A stretch of 55,198 nt of DNA from contig CAZLMG010000027.1 in assembly GCA_964560765.1 (NCBI GenBank), positions 1 to 55,198 of the forward strand. The letters are read 5' to 3'. The notes beneath the pieces were generated by a model. It saw only the letters and a list, made by a program, of their open reading frames with translations, was not told the DNA's origin and ran no database searches. Shown one piece after another: positions 16,792 to 26,380 of the stretch. Origin of the DNA: CAZLMG01 sp964560765. Its GTDB lineage: Bacteria > Bdellovibrionota_B > Oligoflexia > Oligoflexales > CAZLMG01. The position numbers and the translations under genes were made by a program. The stretch's first letter is position 1. The number at the start of each line of letters is the position of its first letter.

Positions 16792-18831
16792 CTAGGGGAT
16801 GATGCGGCACTCATAGCCGTGTGCGCGTATCGATTCAATGAGGCGATTGCATTGTTCCAGAACCTCTTTTTGGCAGCGAGCCAGAGGGGATGCGGAGTGC
16901 TCCAGCACGCGGCGATAGTCGTTTCCGGATTTGAAGATCTCGACGCGGCAATCGGCGCGGCCGCTTCCTGCACTGTCGCCGCCTAGAGCGCTGCCGTTGC
17001 TGTCGAGGCGCTCCGCCACCTGGTCAAGCTCAAGTTCGCGAACGATTTGGGGAAATAGGTCCTTAAAGGTTTCTCGCTTCACGGAGCGGCCACCCTGAAT
17101 AAAGAAGTTACTGAGTACAATCCGAAGATTCGGCCGCCGTTGAATGGCGGCAACAAAGTCTTGCTCACTCAACCCAACCTCGGCAGCTGCCATGGCTAGC
17201 GTCACTTCTGTATCGAAGAAATAGTCGTGCAAGGCGGAAACGGGCTCGAACCGATCATTGCCGACGGATTCACCAGATAATGCCGAGGCAGCAACGGCAG
17301 CTTGAAATCTGTCGGTATCGCGATTGAATAGGGTATCAAGGAGATTCTTCGCGTAATCATTTCTCGGATAGGCGTAGCGGACGAAATCCAGCTGTGCTTG
17401 GTCGAAGACATCGCGATTGGCCTCGGCGATGGCGCGAATCTGGTCGGTCTTCTTAATCATGCCAACGCTGTGGCAGTCCATACAGGAGATCGCGTTCTTC
17501 ACGACGGTACGCTTCGGATCTTGCACAATATTGACCGGGCCATCCGTAAGCAGCTTGCCATCAGCAGTTGTCAGGACAAATCCAAACAAGCCATTCGGCA
17601 GATGAAAGATCACTTCGCCCCCATCATGGCGAAAGACGCGATTCTCACTATCGAAGGCGCTTTGTGGGCCAAGGGGATTGGTTGCGAGTTGTTGTCTGCC
17701 GACGGTGCCTTCAAAGTCATAGCTGATCCAGTAGGCGGCATTACGATACAGGTTGATGTCATGCCTCTCGATCATGCGATTATGCTTGGAAACTCCGGAA
17801 TTGGTAAACCCAGAGCGAATGATAGGCTGTCGCTGGCGAATGCGATCAGAGGTGGTAAGTCCGCCGAGAAGTGATTTTTCAAGGCCCGATAAGTTGCCTT
17901 CGATGCCAAGGATCTCGTAGTACAAGTCACCGACACCCGCCTTGAAGATGAAGAAGTCTGCGCGCATAACCGGGGATGTTGTGGACGTTTGCAGTCGTAT
18001 CTGAGTCATCAATCCGTCCTTATAGTCGATTCGATATGGATCGAGGGCTGAAAGCTTCTCCCAGGCTTCAGCTGTTAATCCGACCGGGCGATGGGGGGGC
18101 AAATGTGTCAGTCCAACATCCTTAGCCACGGCGGCGTAGTTGCGCAGATCTAACCGCAGGAGCGTGCCATTGGAACCTGCAACCACCTCCGGAGGTGTGA
18201 CTTTTGTCGTCCATGACAGACTGTTCACGAACTTGGAGATTCCGAAGCGATACGCTGCCAGTCGACTATCGGAAACCGCGTATTCGTTGTCCTTGATCGT
18301 ATTGTAAAGGTTGGTTAGCGAAAGATAACGGGTCGCAGGGCGCTGCGCTGGCGACAGTCGGGCAAGATCGTCAGCGATAAGTCGGAGCACTTTTCCATCA
18401 GAGACGATCTCGCGGGCCCCTGATGCCTCGTCGGATGGCGCGCCCGCAGCGATCCATTTGGTGATGATATCGATCTCGGATTCATCCGCGATCTGTTGAT
18501 CCGCGTAATCGGGTGGCATCCGACTGTTGACATCGGATCGCAGTCCGACGACGCGCTGCCAAAGCTGTGAACTTGAGGGATCGTTGGGCACAACCAGGGT
18601 GCTGCTGCGAAGTCTGCTCAGGTCGTCAATAAAATCAAGACCGCCTGCGCCGGACTCAGCGCTGTGGCACTCGGCGCAGTACTTGTTCAGGAAGCCTTTG
18701 AGCTGGCCAAAATCCTGGCTAGAGAAGTCTCGCGTGACCTCGGATAGATAGCTTTGCCGCCGCACGTTACACGCGAATGACATGATGCTCACCATGAACA
18801 CGGTGCTCGTGACCAACAAAATCTTGCGCAT
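16792..18831 (-). CDS. Di-haem c-type cytochrome lipoprotein
   Basis: ATG 18831 is chosen because a GAGG ribosome site precedes it and a lipobox (MSFAC, C21) follows; the longer frame to 18996 is not coding-like. Residues 40-130 form a PSCyt1-type cytochrome c domain: haem motif CAECH (52-56), the probable distal methionine in RMPP (near 105) and the closing helix IITKWIAAGAP. A second haem motif CMDCH is at 450-454. The 300 residues between are strand-rich, and the C-terminal part is helical. The product would be a membrane-anchored electron-transfer or peroxidase-like protein outside the inner membrane; its partner is unknown. It heads an operon with FGE lipoprotein A and is divergent from FGE lipoprotein B. 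Confidence 0.75.
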   Translation of the reverse strand: MRKILLVTSTVFMVSIMSFACNVRRQSYLSEVTRDFSSQDFGQLKGFLNKYCAECHSAESGAGGLDFIDDLSRLRSSTLVVPNDPSSSQLWQRVVGLRSDVNSRMPPDYADQQIADESEIDIITKWIAAGAPSDEASGAREIVSDGKVLRLIADDLARLSPAQRPATRYLSLTNLYNTIKDNEYAVSDSRLAAYRFGISKFVNSLSWTTKVTPPEVVAGSNGTLLRLDLRNYAAVAKDVGLTHLPPHRPVGLTAEAWEKLSALDPYRIDYKDGLMTQIRLQTSTTSPVMRADFFIFKAGVGDLYYEILGIEGNLSGLEKSLLGGLTTSDRIRQRQPIIRSGFTNSGVSKHNRMIERHDINLYRNAAYWISYDFEGTVGRQQLATNPLGPQSAFDSENRVFRHDGGEVIFHLPNGLFGFVLTTADGKLLTDGPVNIVQDPKRTVVKNAISCMDCHSVGMIKKTDQIRAIAEANRDVFDQAQLDFVRYAYPRNDYAKNLLDTLFNRDTDRFQAAVAASALSGESVGNDRFEPVSALHDYFFDTEVTLAMAAAEVGLSEQDFVAAIQRRPNLRIVLSNFFIQGGRSVKRETFKDLFPQIVRELELDQVAERLDSNGSALGGDSAGSGRADCRVEIFKSGNDYRRVLEHSASPLARCQKEVLEQCNRLIESIRAHGYECRIIP

Positions 18832-19444
18832 CGTTGCGACCTCGGTTCCTCTAGTTTTTTTTAGGACGCTTTCATCGCCAGCATCGGCAGGTCTTAGCCA
18901 CGCGCAACGCAAGCCATGCAGCCTGTGGGTTGCTGGTCGTTGCAATCCTCGGGCCGTCCCCTTCGCCCGTGGCTTTTCCGGAATCTGCCAGCACAATCTC
19001 GTGCTCGTTAGGTCATTTCAGCGATTGGCGGTTAGGCGGTTGAAGCTCATCTGTAAGCAGCTCTGATAGAATTCGCGAGCGATTCTGCGAGTGACGCTTG
19101 TCTCTCAATTTATGATCGTTGGCATTCGTCTGGTGCAGCAACGAGCATTCCGTTTCCTGCAATGCTTTCGCTGGAGTATCTGTAGAGTGTACGGGAACCC
19201 CTGAAGTCATACGCGAGCCTAGGTCAAACCGCATGATGGAAAACAGTAGCGGCACGTGACCGCAGTTTGCGGCCGAGACCGCACCGACTCTGTCTGTTAA
19301 TCCACTATGTCTGCACGGTCGTCTGTGCTGTGCCGTGCTGTGACAGCGCACCAGCAACCGTCCTGGCACTGTTGTTGCTCAGTGAGGGTATCAGCACTTG
19401 TCACGCGCGGAATCTGCATCGTGTGGCTTGACGTGGAGGATCTT
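18832..19444. other. 613-bp divergent region between the two FGE operons
   Basis: Both promoters of the cytochrome/FGE-A and FGE-B/RCC1 operons should lie here. The open frames in it (for example 18782-19066 and 19013-19369) lack ribosome sites and look like chance. The length is generous for two promoters, so regulatory sites or an unseen small RNA are possible. No repeat or clear hairpin was found. Confidence 0.4.
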
Positions 19445-20893
19445 ATGAAGCGCATGTGGTTACCGATCATGGCAGCCTTTGCTCTCTTGCATTGCAAGTC
19501 CATGCGGACCGAGAACGAATTGATGGATGCTTTTTTGGAAAGCCCTCTTGATGGCAAGCATCAAGTTGTCTATCTGGAAGAGGGACAAGTATATCGGGTC
19601 TTTTGCGGCGAGGAACATCGATTCTCTAATGCGACCCTGACGCGCCAGGAGTGTTCTTACAAGGACCCCAGACTGCAATTTGAAAAGCTTGATTATGAAA
19701 GGGAGTACAAGCCGAAGCTAGCAAGCTATCTTGAGCTGCATAACCCAGAGACGATCAAGGGAGAAATCGAATATCTCAAGGCAACTTTGGAAAAGATCGC
19801 GCAGCGGCACATCGAAGAAGGACTAAAGAACGTTGATGTCGCTGCTTACAGGACAGGCTTCGAGGAAGAGATACTGACGATAGAGAACAGACTGAGTCTT
19901 GTTGAGCCGCAGCTGGCGCGCGCTACTTTGTTTGAAGCGATCGTTGGATCGCCCGATGGGCAGAAGCCAGGAATCCTTGATGTCACAGAAAAATTCAAAG
20001 ATTTTGCGGTGAGTATTCCGTCGATGGTGATCTTGGCGCCATTCGGTAGCGGCGGTGTTAGCGATGCTGGCATCGGTGGTGTTGGCAGCGGTAGTGGTAA
20101 GGTAGCCGATGCTGGATACTCTACACGCCCGGGCGGTTCCCTCGATGTTTCGCATGCGGGTGTTCGATTCAGCTTCGCATTGATCAAAAATGGAAGTTTT
20201 CAGATGGGATCACCAGTTGGCGAAGGTGATATCGATGAAAAGCTACACCGAGTGACCATCTCCCAGGACTTTCTCTTGCAAACAACGGAAGTAACCCGCG
20301 GTCAATACAGGGCTGTTATGGGACGCTACCCCGAGGAAGATTTGACTAACTCCTGTGGCCCAGTCTTTAAGGACGATGGTCACCCTGTTTCATGTGTTTC
20401 TTGGGCGGATGCTCGGCGATTTATAGATCGCCTCAATTCTCAGACGGCTGGCAGACCATATCGCCTACCGACGGAAGCCGAATGGGAGTTTGCGACGCGG
20501 TGCGGGACCTCGGGGCCGTACTCACAGGATGGCGTTCAAGTCAACGAAGCTAGTTTGAAAGCAGCGAAAATCGCTTGGTTTGCTGGGAACTCGCCAGGTA
20601 AGAGAACCAACCCAGTAGGCCTCTTGAAGCCGAACCCCTGCGGTTTGTACGACGTTCATGGCAACGTTTGGGAGTTGGTTGAGGATATTTATCTGCACTC
20701 TTTTCCCGCCGAAGAGGTTGATCCCGAAGGACGATCAACAAGCACCACAGATCGAGTTATCCGCGGAGGTAGCTGGTTCGATCTGGCTCAAAATTGCCGG
20801 TCCGCGGATCGGTTAGTATTTCCAGAGATGGGCCGCGGTAGCAATATCGGGTTTCGGCTGTTGAGGGAGATTCCAGTCGTAGCCGGGCACTGA
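19445..20893 (+). CDS. FGE-fold (SUMF1/C-lectin-like) lipoprotein, copy B
   Basis: ATG 19445 has GGAGG upstream and gives a lipoprotein signal ending ALLHC (C17). The layout equals copy A: HQVVYLEEGQVYRVFCGEEH, a helical segment, a Gly/Ser-rich linker (GGVGSGSGK), then an FGE-sulfatase domain with GSFQMGSP, EVTRGQYRAVMG, RLPTEAEWEFATRCG, GLYDVHGNVWELVED, RVIRGGSWFD and IGFRLLRE. The catalytic cysteine expected after GGS is again absent (GGSWFDLAQNC), so formylglycine synthesis is unlikely. Copies A and B are clear paralogues over their whole length, probably an old inverted duplication around the spacer. The RCC1 lipoprotein gene follows after 43 bases and is likely co-transcribed. Confidence 0.85.
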   Translation: MKRMWLPIMAAFALLHCKSMRTENELMDAFLESPLDGKHQVVYLEEGQVYRVFCGEEHRFSNATLTRQECSYKDPRLQFEKLDYEREYKPKLASYLELHNPETIKGEIEYLKATLEKIAQRHIEEGLKNVDVAAYRTGFEEEILTIENRLSLVEPQLARATLFEAIVGSPDGQKPGILDVTEKFKDFAVSIPSMVILAPFGSGGVSDAGIGGVGSGSGKVADAGYSTRPGGSLDVSHAGVRFSFALIKNGSFQMGSPVGEGDIDEKLHRVTISQDFLLQTTEVTRGQYRAVMGRYPEEDLTNSCGPVFKDDGHPVSCVSWADARRFIDRLNSQTAGRPYRLPTEAEWEFATRCGTSGPYSQDGVQVNEASLKAAKIAWFAGNSPGKRTNPVGLLKPNPCGLYDVHGNVWELVEDIYLHSFPAEEVDPEGRSTSTTDRVIRGGSWFDLAQNCRSADRLVFPEMGRGSNIGFRLLREIPVVAGH

Positions 20894-20936
20894 CTCACGA
20901 ACAACTTCCATGAAGCCTTAACCAATGAGGTTTATG

Positions 20937-22430
20937 ATGCGAAAGACTATTATTTTGTGGTCGTCAGTGTTTTGCCAGCTGGCGATCGTGGTGCAAATGG
21001 TTAGTTGCCGTACGACCCCAGCAGCAAAGTCAGAACTTGAGGATATCCGAGACGTCCGCCGAGTAACCCTGGTGCGCAGTGGACAAGGGCAAAGAAGTGA
21101 AGAGATCGCCTATATCACCTGCGCTCGGGGGTGGGTTGATACAAGGACTGGCACCAGCGAGCTCGCGGTCTCTTGGTCGGATGTGGAGGGGCGCTCGCAG
21201 GAGGACCTACAGCACATTTACTGCACCCGGCGTGTCGGTGGTGCGGGTGGCGGTAGCGGCGGTGGCGGAGTGCAACCTGGACCAGCGCTGGCAGTTTGCT
21301 CTAACGTTTCCGCCCGTGTCTCGGAGCTGAACGTCAGTTATACACCAGAGTTTATCGACCAGTGGCGGCGTCAGCAGCCATCAGTTCGTGAGCAACAGTT
21401 GTGCGTTGGCGTTGTCGGCACGCTGACGCAGCTAGTAGACGATAGCTGTCGATATGAGCGCCTTACAGGTCGAATCGGGGCGCGTGCCCTGATCCTTGTC
21501 GGTACCCATCATCAGGGGCCGACCTTTGACGAAAACGTGCGCACTCTGATGATTCCTTCGGTTATCGTCGACGTGGATGTGGTGGGGTCGATGATCGGCT
21601 GTGTGCAGTCTCTGCAGCATCTCTTGACCGCCGGAACGGCACATTCATGCGCGATCGACGCAGCAAGTGTGAAATGTTGGGGTTCGGGTGATTTGGGGCA
21701 AACCAGAGTGCCGAGCGGACTGGGACTGCCGCAGATGATCATCGGTAAGGCCAATCATAGTTGCGTCGTGACGCAAGACAACCGACTAAGTTGCTGGGGT
21801 TATAGCAGCGAAGGTCAGCTGGGATATCCAAGAGACTTGCGAAACGTTACCTTCGCCGCCGCAGCCAGCGGTCGAACGTGCGCCATTCAAGACCGCAAGC
21901 TTTCTTGTTGGGGCCAACACAATCACTTGGTAGATGCCAATCGCCCTGCACTCACGGATCCCACCGTCGTAGCTCCTGGGGTGAATCATACGTGTGTGAT
22001 TGACGGTGGCACAGTCAAGTGTTGGGCTAGAGGTACAACACCAGACGAACGAACCGCCGTTCCAACGCTCTTTGCGCCAACTATGCTCTCTTCGGGAACC
22101 GATCATACCTGCGCCTTGGATCGAAATGGAGTCAAGTGTTGGGGGAAGAACTGGTACGGTCAGACGAACGTACCTTCGGGCCTGCGTGATCCATTCGTGG
22201 TGACAACAGGACATGACTTTTCTTGCGCCATCGATCGTAACGGCGTTCATTGCTGGGGAAATAACGGCCAAGGTCAAACCAATGTCCCCAGGCTTGAGAA
22301 TCCGGTCGCAGTTGCGGCCGGGATGGAACATGCCTGCGCGCTGGATCGCACCAGCATTGGAATACAGGTCAAGTGCTGGGGCTCGAACGCCTACCATCAG
22401 TCAGCTCCGCCGCAAATGAACTGGGAGTAG
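20937..22430 (+). CDS. RCC1-type seven-bladed propeller lipoprotein
   Basis: ATG 20937 is preferred (GAGG six to seven bases upstream); the signal ends QMVSC, giving a lipoprotein. Residues 35-100 include VTLVRSGQGQ and two cysteines, perhaps a distant form of the N-terminal domain of the FGE lipoproteins. A Gly-rich linker (GGAGGGSGGGG) follows. From about residue 230 there are seven repeats of the form H.CA(I/L)....(V/L).CWG, as in RCC1_2 repeats: the count gives a full seven-bladed propeller. Each blade carries a cysteine pair suited to a disulfide, which fits an extracytoplasmic site. Such propellers bind proteins; the ligand is unknown. It is the second gene of the FGE-B operon. Confidence 0.8.
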   Translation: MRKTIILWSSVFCQLAIVVQMVSCRTTPAAKSELEDIRDVRRVTLVRSGQGQRSEEIAYITCARGWVDTRTGTSELAVSWSDVEGRSQEDLQHIYCTRRVGGAGGGSGGGGVQPGPALAVCSNVSARVSELNVSYTPEFIDQWRRQQPSVREQQLCVGVVGTLTQLVDDSCRYERLTGRIGARALILVGTHHQGPTFDENVRTLMIPSVIVDVDVVGSMIGCVQSLQHLLTAGTAHSCAIDAASVKCWGSGDLGQTRVPSGLGLPQMIIGKANHSCVVTQDNRLSCWGYSSEGQLGYPRDLRNVTFAAAASGRTCAIQDRKLSCWGQHNHLVDANRPALTDPTVVAPGVNHTCVIDGGTVKCWARGTTPDERTAVPTLFAPTMLSSGTDHTCALDRNGVKCWGKNWYGQTNVPSGLRDPFVVTTGHDFSCAIDRNGVHCWGNNGQGQTNVPRLENPVAVAAGMEHACALDRTSIGIQVKCWGSNAYHQSAPPQMNWE

Positions 22431-22782
22431 TGAGTTAGGGGGCGTGTTGTCTGCCGACTCGACGGTCGCAGCTGACTTAGGCCCAGCGATATATCGCTCG
22501 CTCCCATGATGATCGGCTCATCGCCAGCGCAAGCAGTCTGCTCGTTGATATTGCGCGGCGAGGGCAACGGTCATGCTTATTATCTCAGTTTTATTAATTT
22601 CTTAGACGGCAGGTGTGCGGTCAGTTGACGGGGTGCATCTGCCGCAACTATGGCTAATTCGTCTGCGAAAACGTCATATTGACGATCTCTTTATGTGGCT
22701 ACGCGCCTGGAACGCTACTTGAATCCTACCTCTGCATGAATCCCTAAATGGTGGTCTTTTCGATTGATGCATGGAGGTCCCT
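22431..22782. other. Intergenic promoter region
   Basis: The spacer before the YD-repeat gene is locally AT-rich around 22575-22605. TTGACG occurs near 22625 and again near 22679, each with only a poor -10 partner. No gene or stable hairpin was seen. Confidence 0.35.
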
Positions 22783-24657
22783 ATGTCGAATTTTCGTTTT
22801 CTCGGCGTTACGGCGTGGTCACTGGCCCATGTCTTGTCCTGCTCAAGCATAATCGACGATAAGGCCGCGAAGTCGAAGCAGGGAGGAACCAAAGCTGGCT
22901 CACTATCGGCTTCACCGCCTGCAAGTGATGATGATGGCGGTAATTCGCCAGCAGCAAGCGGTGAGGAAGCTGGCGGTACGGTCACCGGCGTACCATGTCT
23001 TGGCGACGATGCTGTTGTTGATCTTTGTCGGGGCCAACTCAATCTGAACCTGGGACCATTGGTCTACCGCAGTCATCCCCAGCCGAAGGCGGGTGGGCAG
23101 GTGGCCGCCAACATGTTTGCGCCAGTCTTTGCTCTGCCTACCATTGAACAAGTCAATAACCAATGGGTCCTGCGCACGGACCATGAAGCGCACAAGTTTA
23201 CACTTGCGGGCGTGCCGCTATTAGCAACCTCGCCCCTTAGTTTGCAGGTGTTAAGCACCGGGAGCATTCGCGTGTACAACAGTGTGACGAATACATCCAT
23301 GACCCTAGCCAAATATGGCGCAACCTATCAGACCGCAGAGATAATGAATGACGCCGAGAAGACGAGCGTTGAGCGGGACTCCTATGGCCGCATGACCCGC
23401 CTGCTGTCGGCAAGCGGCACTCCCATTGCTGCAGCCACTTACTCGCGTTCGGCAATTCAGTCCCTGCAACTGCAGGATGTGCGTTTTACCTTCGAAAGCG
23501 ACGCAAAAGGGCGCGTTGTTGCGATGACGCGAGACGGTAATCCGCGTCGCCTTGAAATGACGTACATGGGTGACACCGCATTGCTGGCTTCCACCAATTG
23601 GCCCACGACGGAATACCTTTGGAAGCAGGATGCCAAGAGTCAGAGGCACCTTCTGGTGGGCACGCGTGAACCAACAGGACACGGGGTTGATTTCAACTAT
23701 GCTCCTTTGCGCTTCGAGGTCAAGCCTATTGGTTTCGACAAGCCAACGGTGCGTTACAATTTCGATGTGGATCACCCGAGCAAGCTATCCACCGTTCAGG
23801 CGATAAAGGGCGCGGCTGTACACACGGTGCACCAGTTCAGGTATGACAAGAACGGCGACATGACTTACTACGAAGGGCCGCGCGGCATCACCCAAGTTAC
23901 CCGAGATCAGGCGACAAGCGTGCCACTGACAGTGCAGTCGGGCGCGGGACGAGTCGACTACACCTATGGAGATGCGCGCTTTCCCCAGCTGCCGAGCCAG
24001 ATCCGTTCGACCAACAATGCAGGTCAGTCTGCAGTGTCGTTGTTGGAGTATGACGAGAAAGGCGAATTGGTGGAAGCCACTACCAACGGCGCGGTGGTTT
24101 TTCGCCAGATGACTGATGGGCGAGTTGATGTGGGTGACTTCGTGGCCACGTTGAACCCAGAGACCCAGCAACCCGAGTCACTCACGGTCAATGGTCAAAC
24201 GATTAACTTGCAATGGCAAGGTCGGCAGCTGCAGACGGTGCATTCGGCCATGGGTCAAACGACCTTTGTGCGCGCTGGGGACAAGCTGACTGCGGCTGAG
24301 TTTCAGCCAGCCAATCCACTGGCACCTGGTGTTCGCTACGACCAGAGCCAGGGTGCGACCGAGGCGTCCAGTAAGCTGACCCACATTCCACCCGCAGCCT
24401 CGCAGAACCAAGATCGAACGACAGTGGCCGAGAAGCGGACTCAGTTTGATTTCGGCGAACAGTCATGGACTGGCAAGACGTTGCTGTTCACACCAGGTCA
24501 AGATAGTCCGCGCACGTGGGTGTTTGCTGCGCATAGTAACGGCCAATGCTCGCTTCGGGAAGAGATGGCCACTTCCGTTTTGACCCCCGACTGCCAGACG
24601 ACGGAACAAAGTTCTGGCGAACGCAGTCCTCTCTGTACCGACGTCCGTATCGAGTGA
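22783..24657 (+). CDS. YD/Rhs-repeat lipoprotein
   Basis: ATG 22783 follows GGAGG and gives a lipoprotein signal ending HVLSC. After a Ser/Gly/Glu linker the protein is strand-rich with degenerate YD repeats: RDSYGRMTRLLSASG, ESDAKGRVVAMTRDG, YDKNGDMTYYEGPRG, YDEKGELVEATTNG. YD repeats build the beta cocoon of Rhs/teneurin proteins. At 624 residues it is far shorter than a full Rhs toxin and has no visible C-terminal toxin module or autoproteolysis motif, so a surface or binding role is as likely as toxin delivery. The next gene starts 46 bases on and encodes an exported transglutaminase-like candidate. Family call fairly sure, role not. Confidence 0.7.
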   Translation: MSNFRFLGVTAWSLAHVLSCSSIIDDKAAKSKQGGTKAGSLSASPPASDDDGGNSPAASGEEAGGTVTGVPCLGDDAVVDLCRGQLNLNLGPLVYRSHPQPKAGGQVAANMFAPVFALPTIEQVNNQWVLRTDHEAHKFTLAGVPLLATSPLSLQVLSTGSIRVYNSVTNTSMTLAKYGATYQTAEIMNDAEKTSVERDSYGRMTRLLSASGTPIAAATYSRSAIQSLQLQDVRFTFESDAKGRVVAMTRDGNPRRLEMTYMGDTALLASTNWPTTEYLWKQDAKSQRHLLVGTREPTGHGVDFNYAPLRFEVKPIGFDKPTVRYNFDVDHPSKLSTVQAIKGAAVHTVHQFRYDKNGDMTYYEGPRGITQVTRDQATSVPLTVQSGAGRVDYTYGDARFPQLPSQIRSTNNAGQSAVSLLEYDEKGELVEATTNGAVVFRQMTDGRVDVGDFVATLNPETQQPESLTVNGQTINLQWQGRQLQTVHSAMGQTTFVRAGDKLTAAEFQPANPLAPGVRYDQSQGATEASSKLTHIPPAASQNQDRTTVAEKRTQFDFGEQSWTGKTLLFTPGQDSPRTWVFAAHSNGQCSLREEMATSVLTPDCQTTEQSSGERSPLCTDVRIE

Positions 24658-24703
24658 TCCTTGTCTTGGTGATTATCCCTAACCTTTGCATGGCGAGGAC
24701 GAC

Positions 24704-26380
24704 ATGATGCTGCTCAAAAAGTCAATGAATCGACGACTCATGGCGACGGGACTCTTGTTACAGCTGACGACGGGCGGCGCCAGCGCTGACGACGGTGGAC
24801 GCTTGTCGCAGGGGCCTATGCTCGATGATGTTCTTGGTCCGTATAGCCTGGAAGAGATCGTAAAGCGCGTGGCCAATGCCACCGAGGACCAGTGGCATAA
24901 CACGGGTCGGACCGGAAGCGGCGGCGTAGGTTCGTGCTCACTTGCTGCCGGAGCGTCGGCGCGGGCCCTCTGTCAAGCAGGGGTGCCGATGGATGACATT
25001 CGCTTCTACGTGCTGCAGGGGCCCATCAACGACCAAGGTAAAATTCCATCCCACACGGTTCTAGGTGTCAGTGAGCCTGGTACCAAGAAAGCATATTACT
25101 TGCACTGGGGACGGGCGATTAAGCTGGATGACTTGAATCCTCGGCACACAGACCTGCGCGCTCGGGGAGCCGCGGCGCCAGTAATTGACGACATCCTCTT
25201 AGGCAAGTCAGAATGGACCATCTGGGGCTTTTACAATCAGTATAACTACATGGATAGTTTTCGTGATTGGCACATAGAAAATCACCAAAAAATCACTTCG
25301 GGTGACCGGCTATCGCCGGCGCAGCGGCAGTCACCGGTTTATCAGCCCGGCATGGTTGTGACGCCAGATCTGGATTTGCAACCAGGCTACGTCCTAGACC
25401 CTGATTTCGGTTTTACAAAGTTTGAGCTGGGTCCCCCTGCTGGCTTCTTTTGTGACGATACGTCTGGCACAGGGGCGCTTGATCCCGGCAGCTCGGTAGG
25501 CGAGTGGTCGGGGCTTTTGGGTGAGTCAGGTTGTCGATCGCTTTCAGGGTCGACGGATCTTTCGGGCACCGCCGTCCTGCCACCGGACGCATCGCCGCAT
25601 GCGCCGTGCACAGCAGGCACCTGCAGTGCGCGGCTCATGAACTATTCCAACGCCCTTGGTCTGCTCGCCTTGCTGGCGCATCTGGCGGCAGCTAGTCAGC
25701 AAGAGGACGGTATCAAGCCGGTCGTCGGCACCGCTGGCGCCGCTTATATTCTGCAATCCTTGGCCGATGCTCGCTATGGCCGCTCGGCACTGATGGCCGG
25801 TCAAGGTGCGGGCCTGTCTCGGCTCGCGCTTTCGGGATCGGCGCGTTTTCTGCTGCTTCTCGAGCCGTTGATGTGGGCCCTGAATGCCGGGGCGGAAGGC
25901 TACCACGCCTTGCAGGGTACGCATGCCCAGTATGCTCGCGAGAAGTTTGAGTCCCAGTGTCCACTGTACATGGAGGATGGCTTGACCCCGCTCAACTATC
26001 TCGCCGCCGTAGGCAATTCGATGGGTGATCCGGTGGGCTTTGTGCGCGCCCTTTCTGATTTGGCTGTAACTTCCGCGTCCCTGGCATGGATCGAGGGTCA
26101 GCGGGCCTCGGCTTATGCCGAGGAACAAGCGATTAACGCCTTGTCTAGCCTGCCCGGAGTCCGCACGCCCGAGCGAGATACGCGGGTCCGCATTGGCCAT
26201 CAGCTGTTTGATAACTGTATCGATGCGGGAACCTGTCCAGGACCCAGTTTGGCGGATGTGGATTTTGCCGGCTTGGCACGTATCCAAGAATCAGGTGGTG
26301 GCTGCGGTGGGAACGTCGACCGGGCGCACATCGATCGGGTAATGCAGCTGCTAGCCGGCGCCAACCCGGTCACCGAATAG
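24704..26380 (+). CDS. Exported protein with a possible transglutaminase-like domain
   Basis: ATG 24704 (or the next ATG) follows GCGAGGA; the first 27 residues are a Sec signal peptide. The segment GSCSLAAGASARALCQAGVP (Cys78), then IPSHTVLGV (His117) and LDDLNP (Asp142) has the order and spacing of the Cys-His-Asp triad of bacterial transglutaminase-like cysteine peptidases. This is a resemblance by eye. The rest, residues 200-558, is helical and Ala/Gly-rich with several cysteines, and is unknown. The gene follows the YD-repeat lipoprotein by 46 bases, so the two are probably made together. Alternatives are an adhesin or an amidase-like cell-wall enzyme. Confidence 0.5.
   Translation: MMLLKKSMNRRLMATGLLLQLTTGGASADDGGRLSQGPMLDDVLGPYSLEEIVKRVANATEDQWHNTGRTGSGGVGSCSLAAGASARALCQAGVPMDDIRFYVLQGPINDQGKIPSHTVLGVSEPGTKKAYYLHWGRAIKLDDLNPRHTDLRARGAAAPVIDDILLGKSEWTIWGFYNQYNYMDSFRDWHIENHQKITSGDRLSPAQRQSPVYQPGMVVTPDLDLQPGYVLDPDFGFTKFELGPPAGFFCDDTSGTGALDPGSSVGEWSGLLGESGCRSLSGSTDLSGTAVLPPDASPHAPCTAGTCSARLMNYSNALGLLALLAHLAAASQQEDGIKPVVGTAGAAYILQSLADARYGRSALMAGQGAGLSRLALSGSARFLLLLEPLMWALNAGAEGYHALQGTHAQYAREKFESQCPLYMEDGLTPLNYLAAVGNSMGDPVGFVRALSDLAVTSASLAWIEGQRASAYAEEQAINALSSLPGVRTPERDTRVRIGHQLFDNCIDAGTCPGPSLADVDFAGLARIQESGGGCGGNVDRAHIDRVMQLLAGANPVTE

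Noticed and set aside
15240..20893. Sulfatase-activating enzymes (formylglycine synthesis)
   Set aside because: Both FGE-like proteins lack the first catalytic cysteine after the GGS motif, are exported lipoproteins, and no sulfatase gene is in the window.
22620..22700. TTGACG sites as promoters of the YD-repeat operon
   Set aside because: Neither copy has a convincing -10 hexamer at 16-18 bases.
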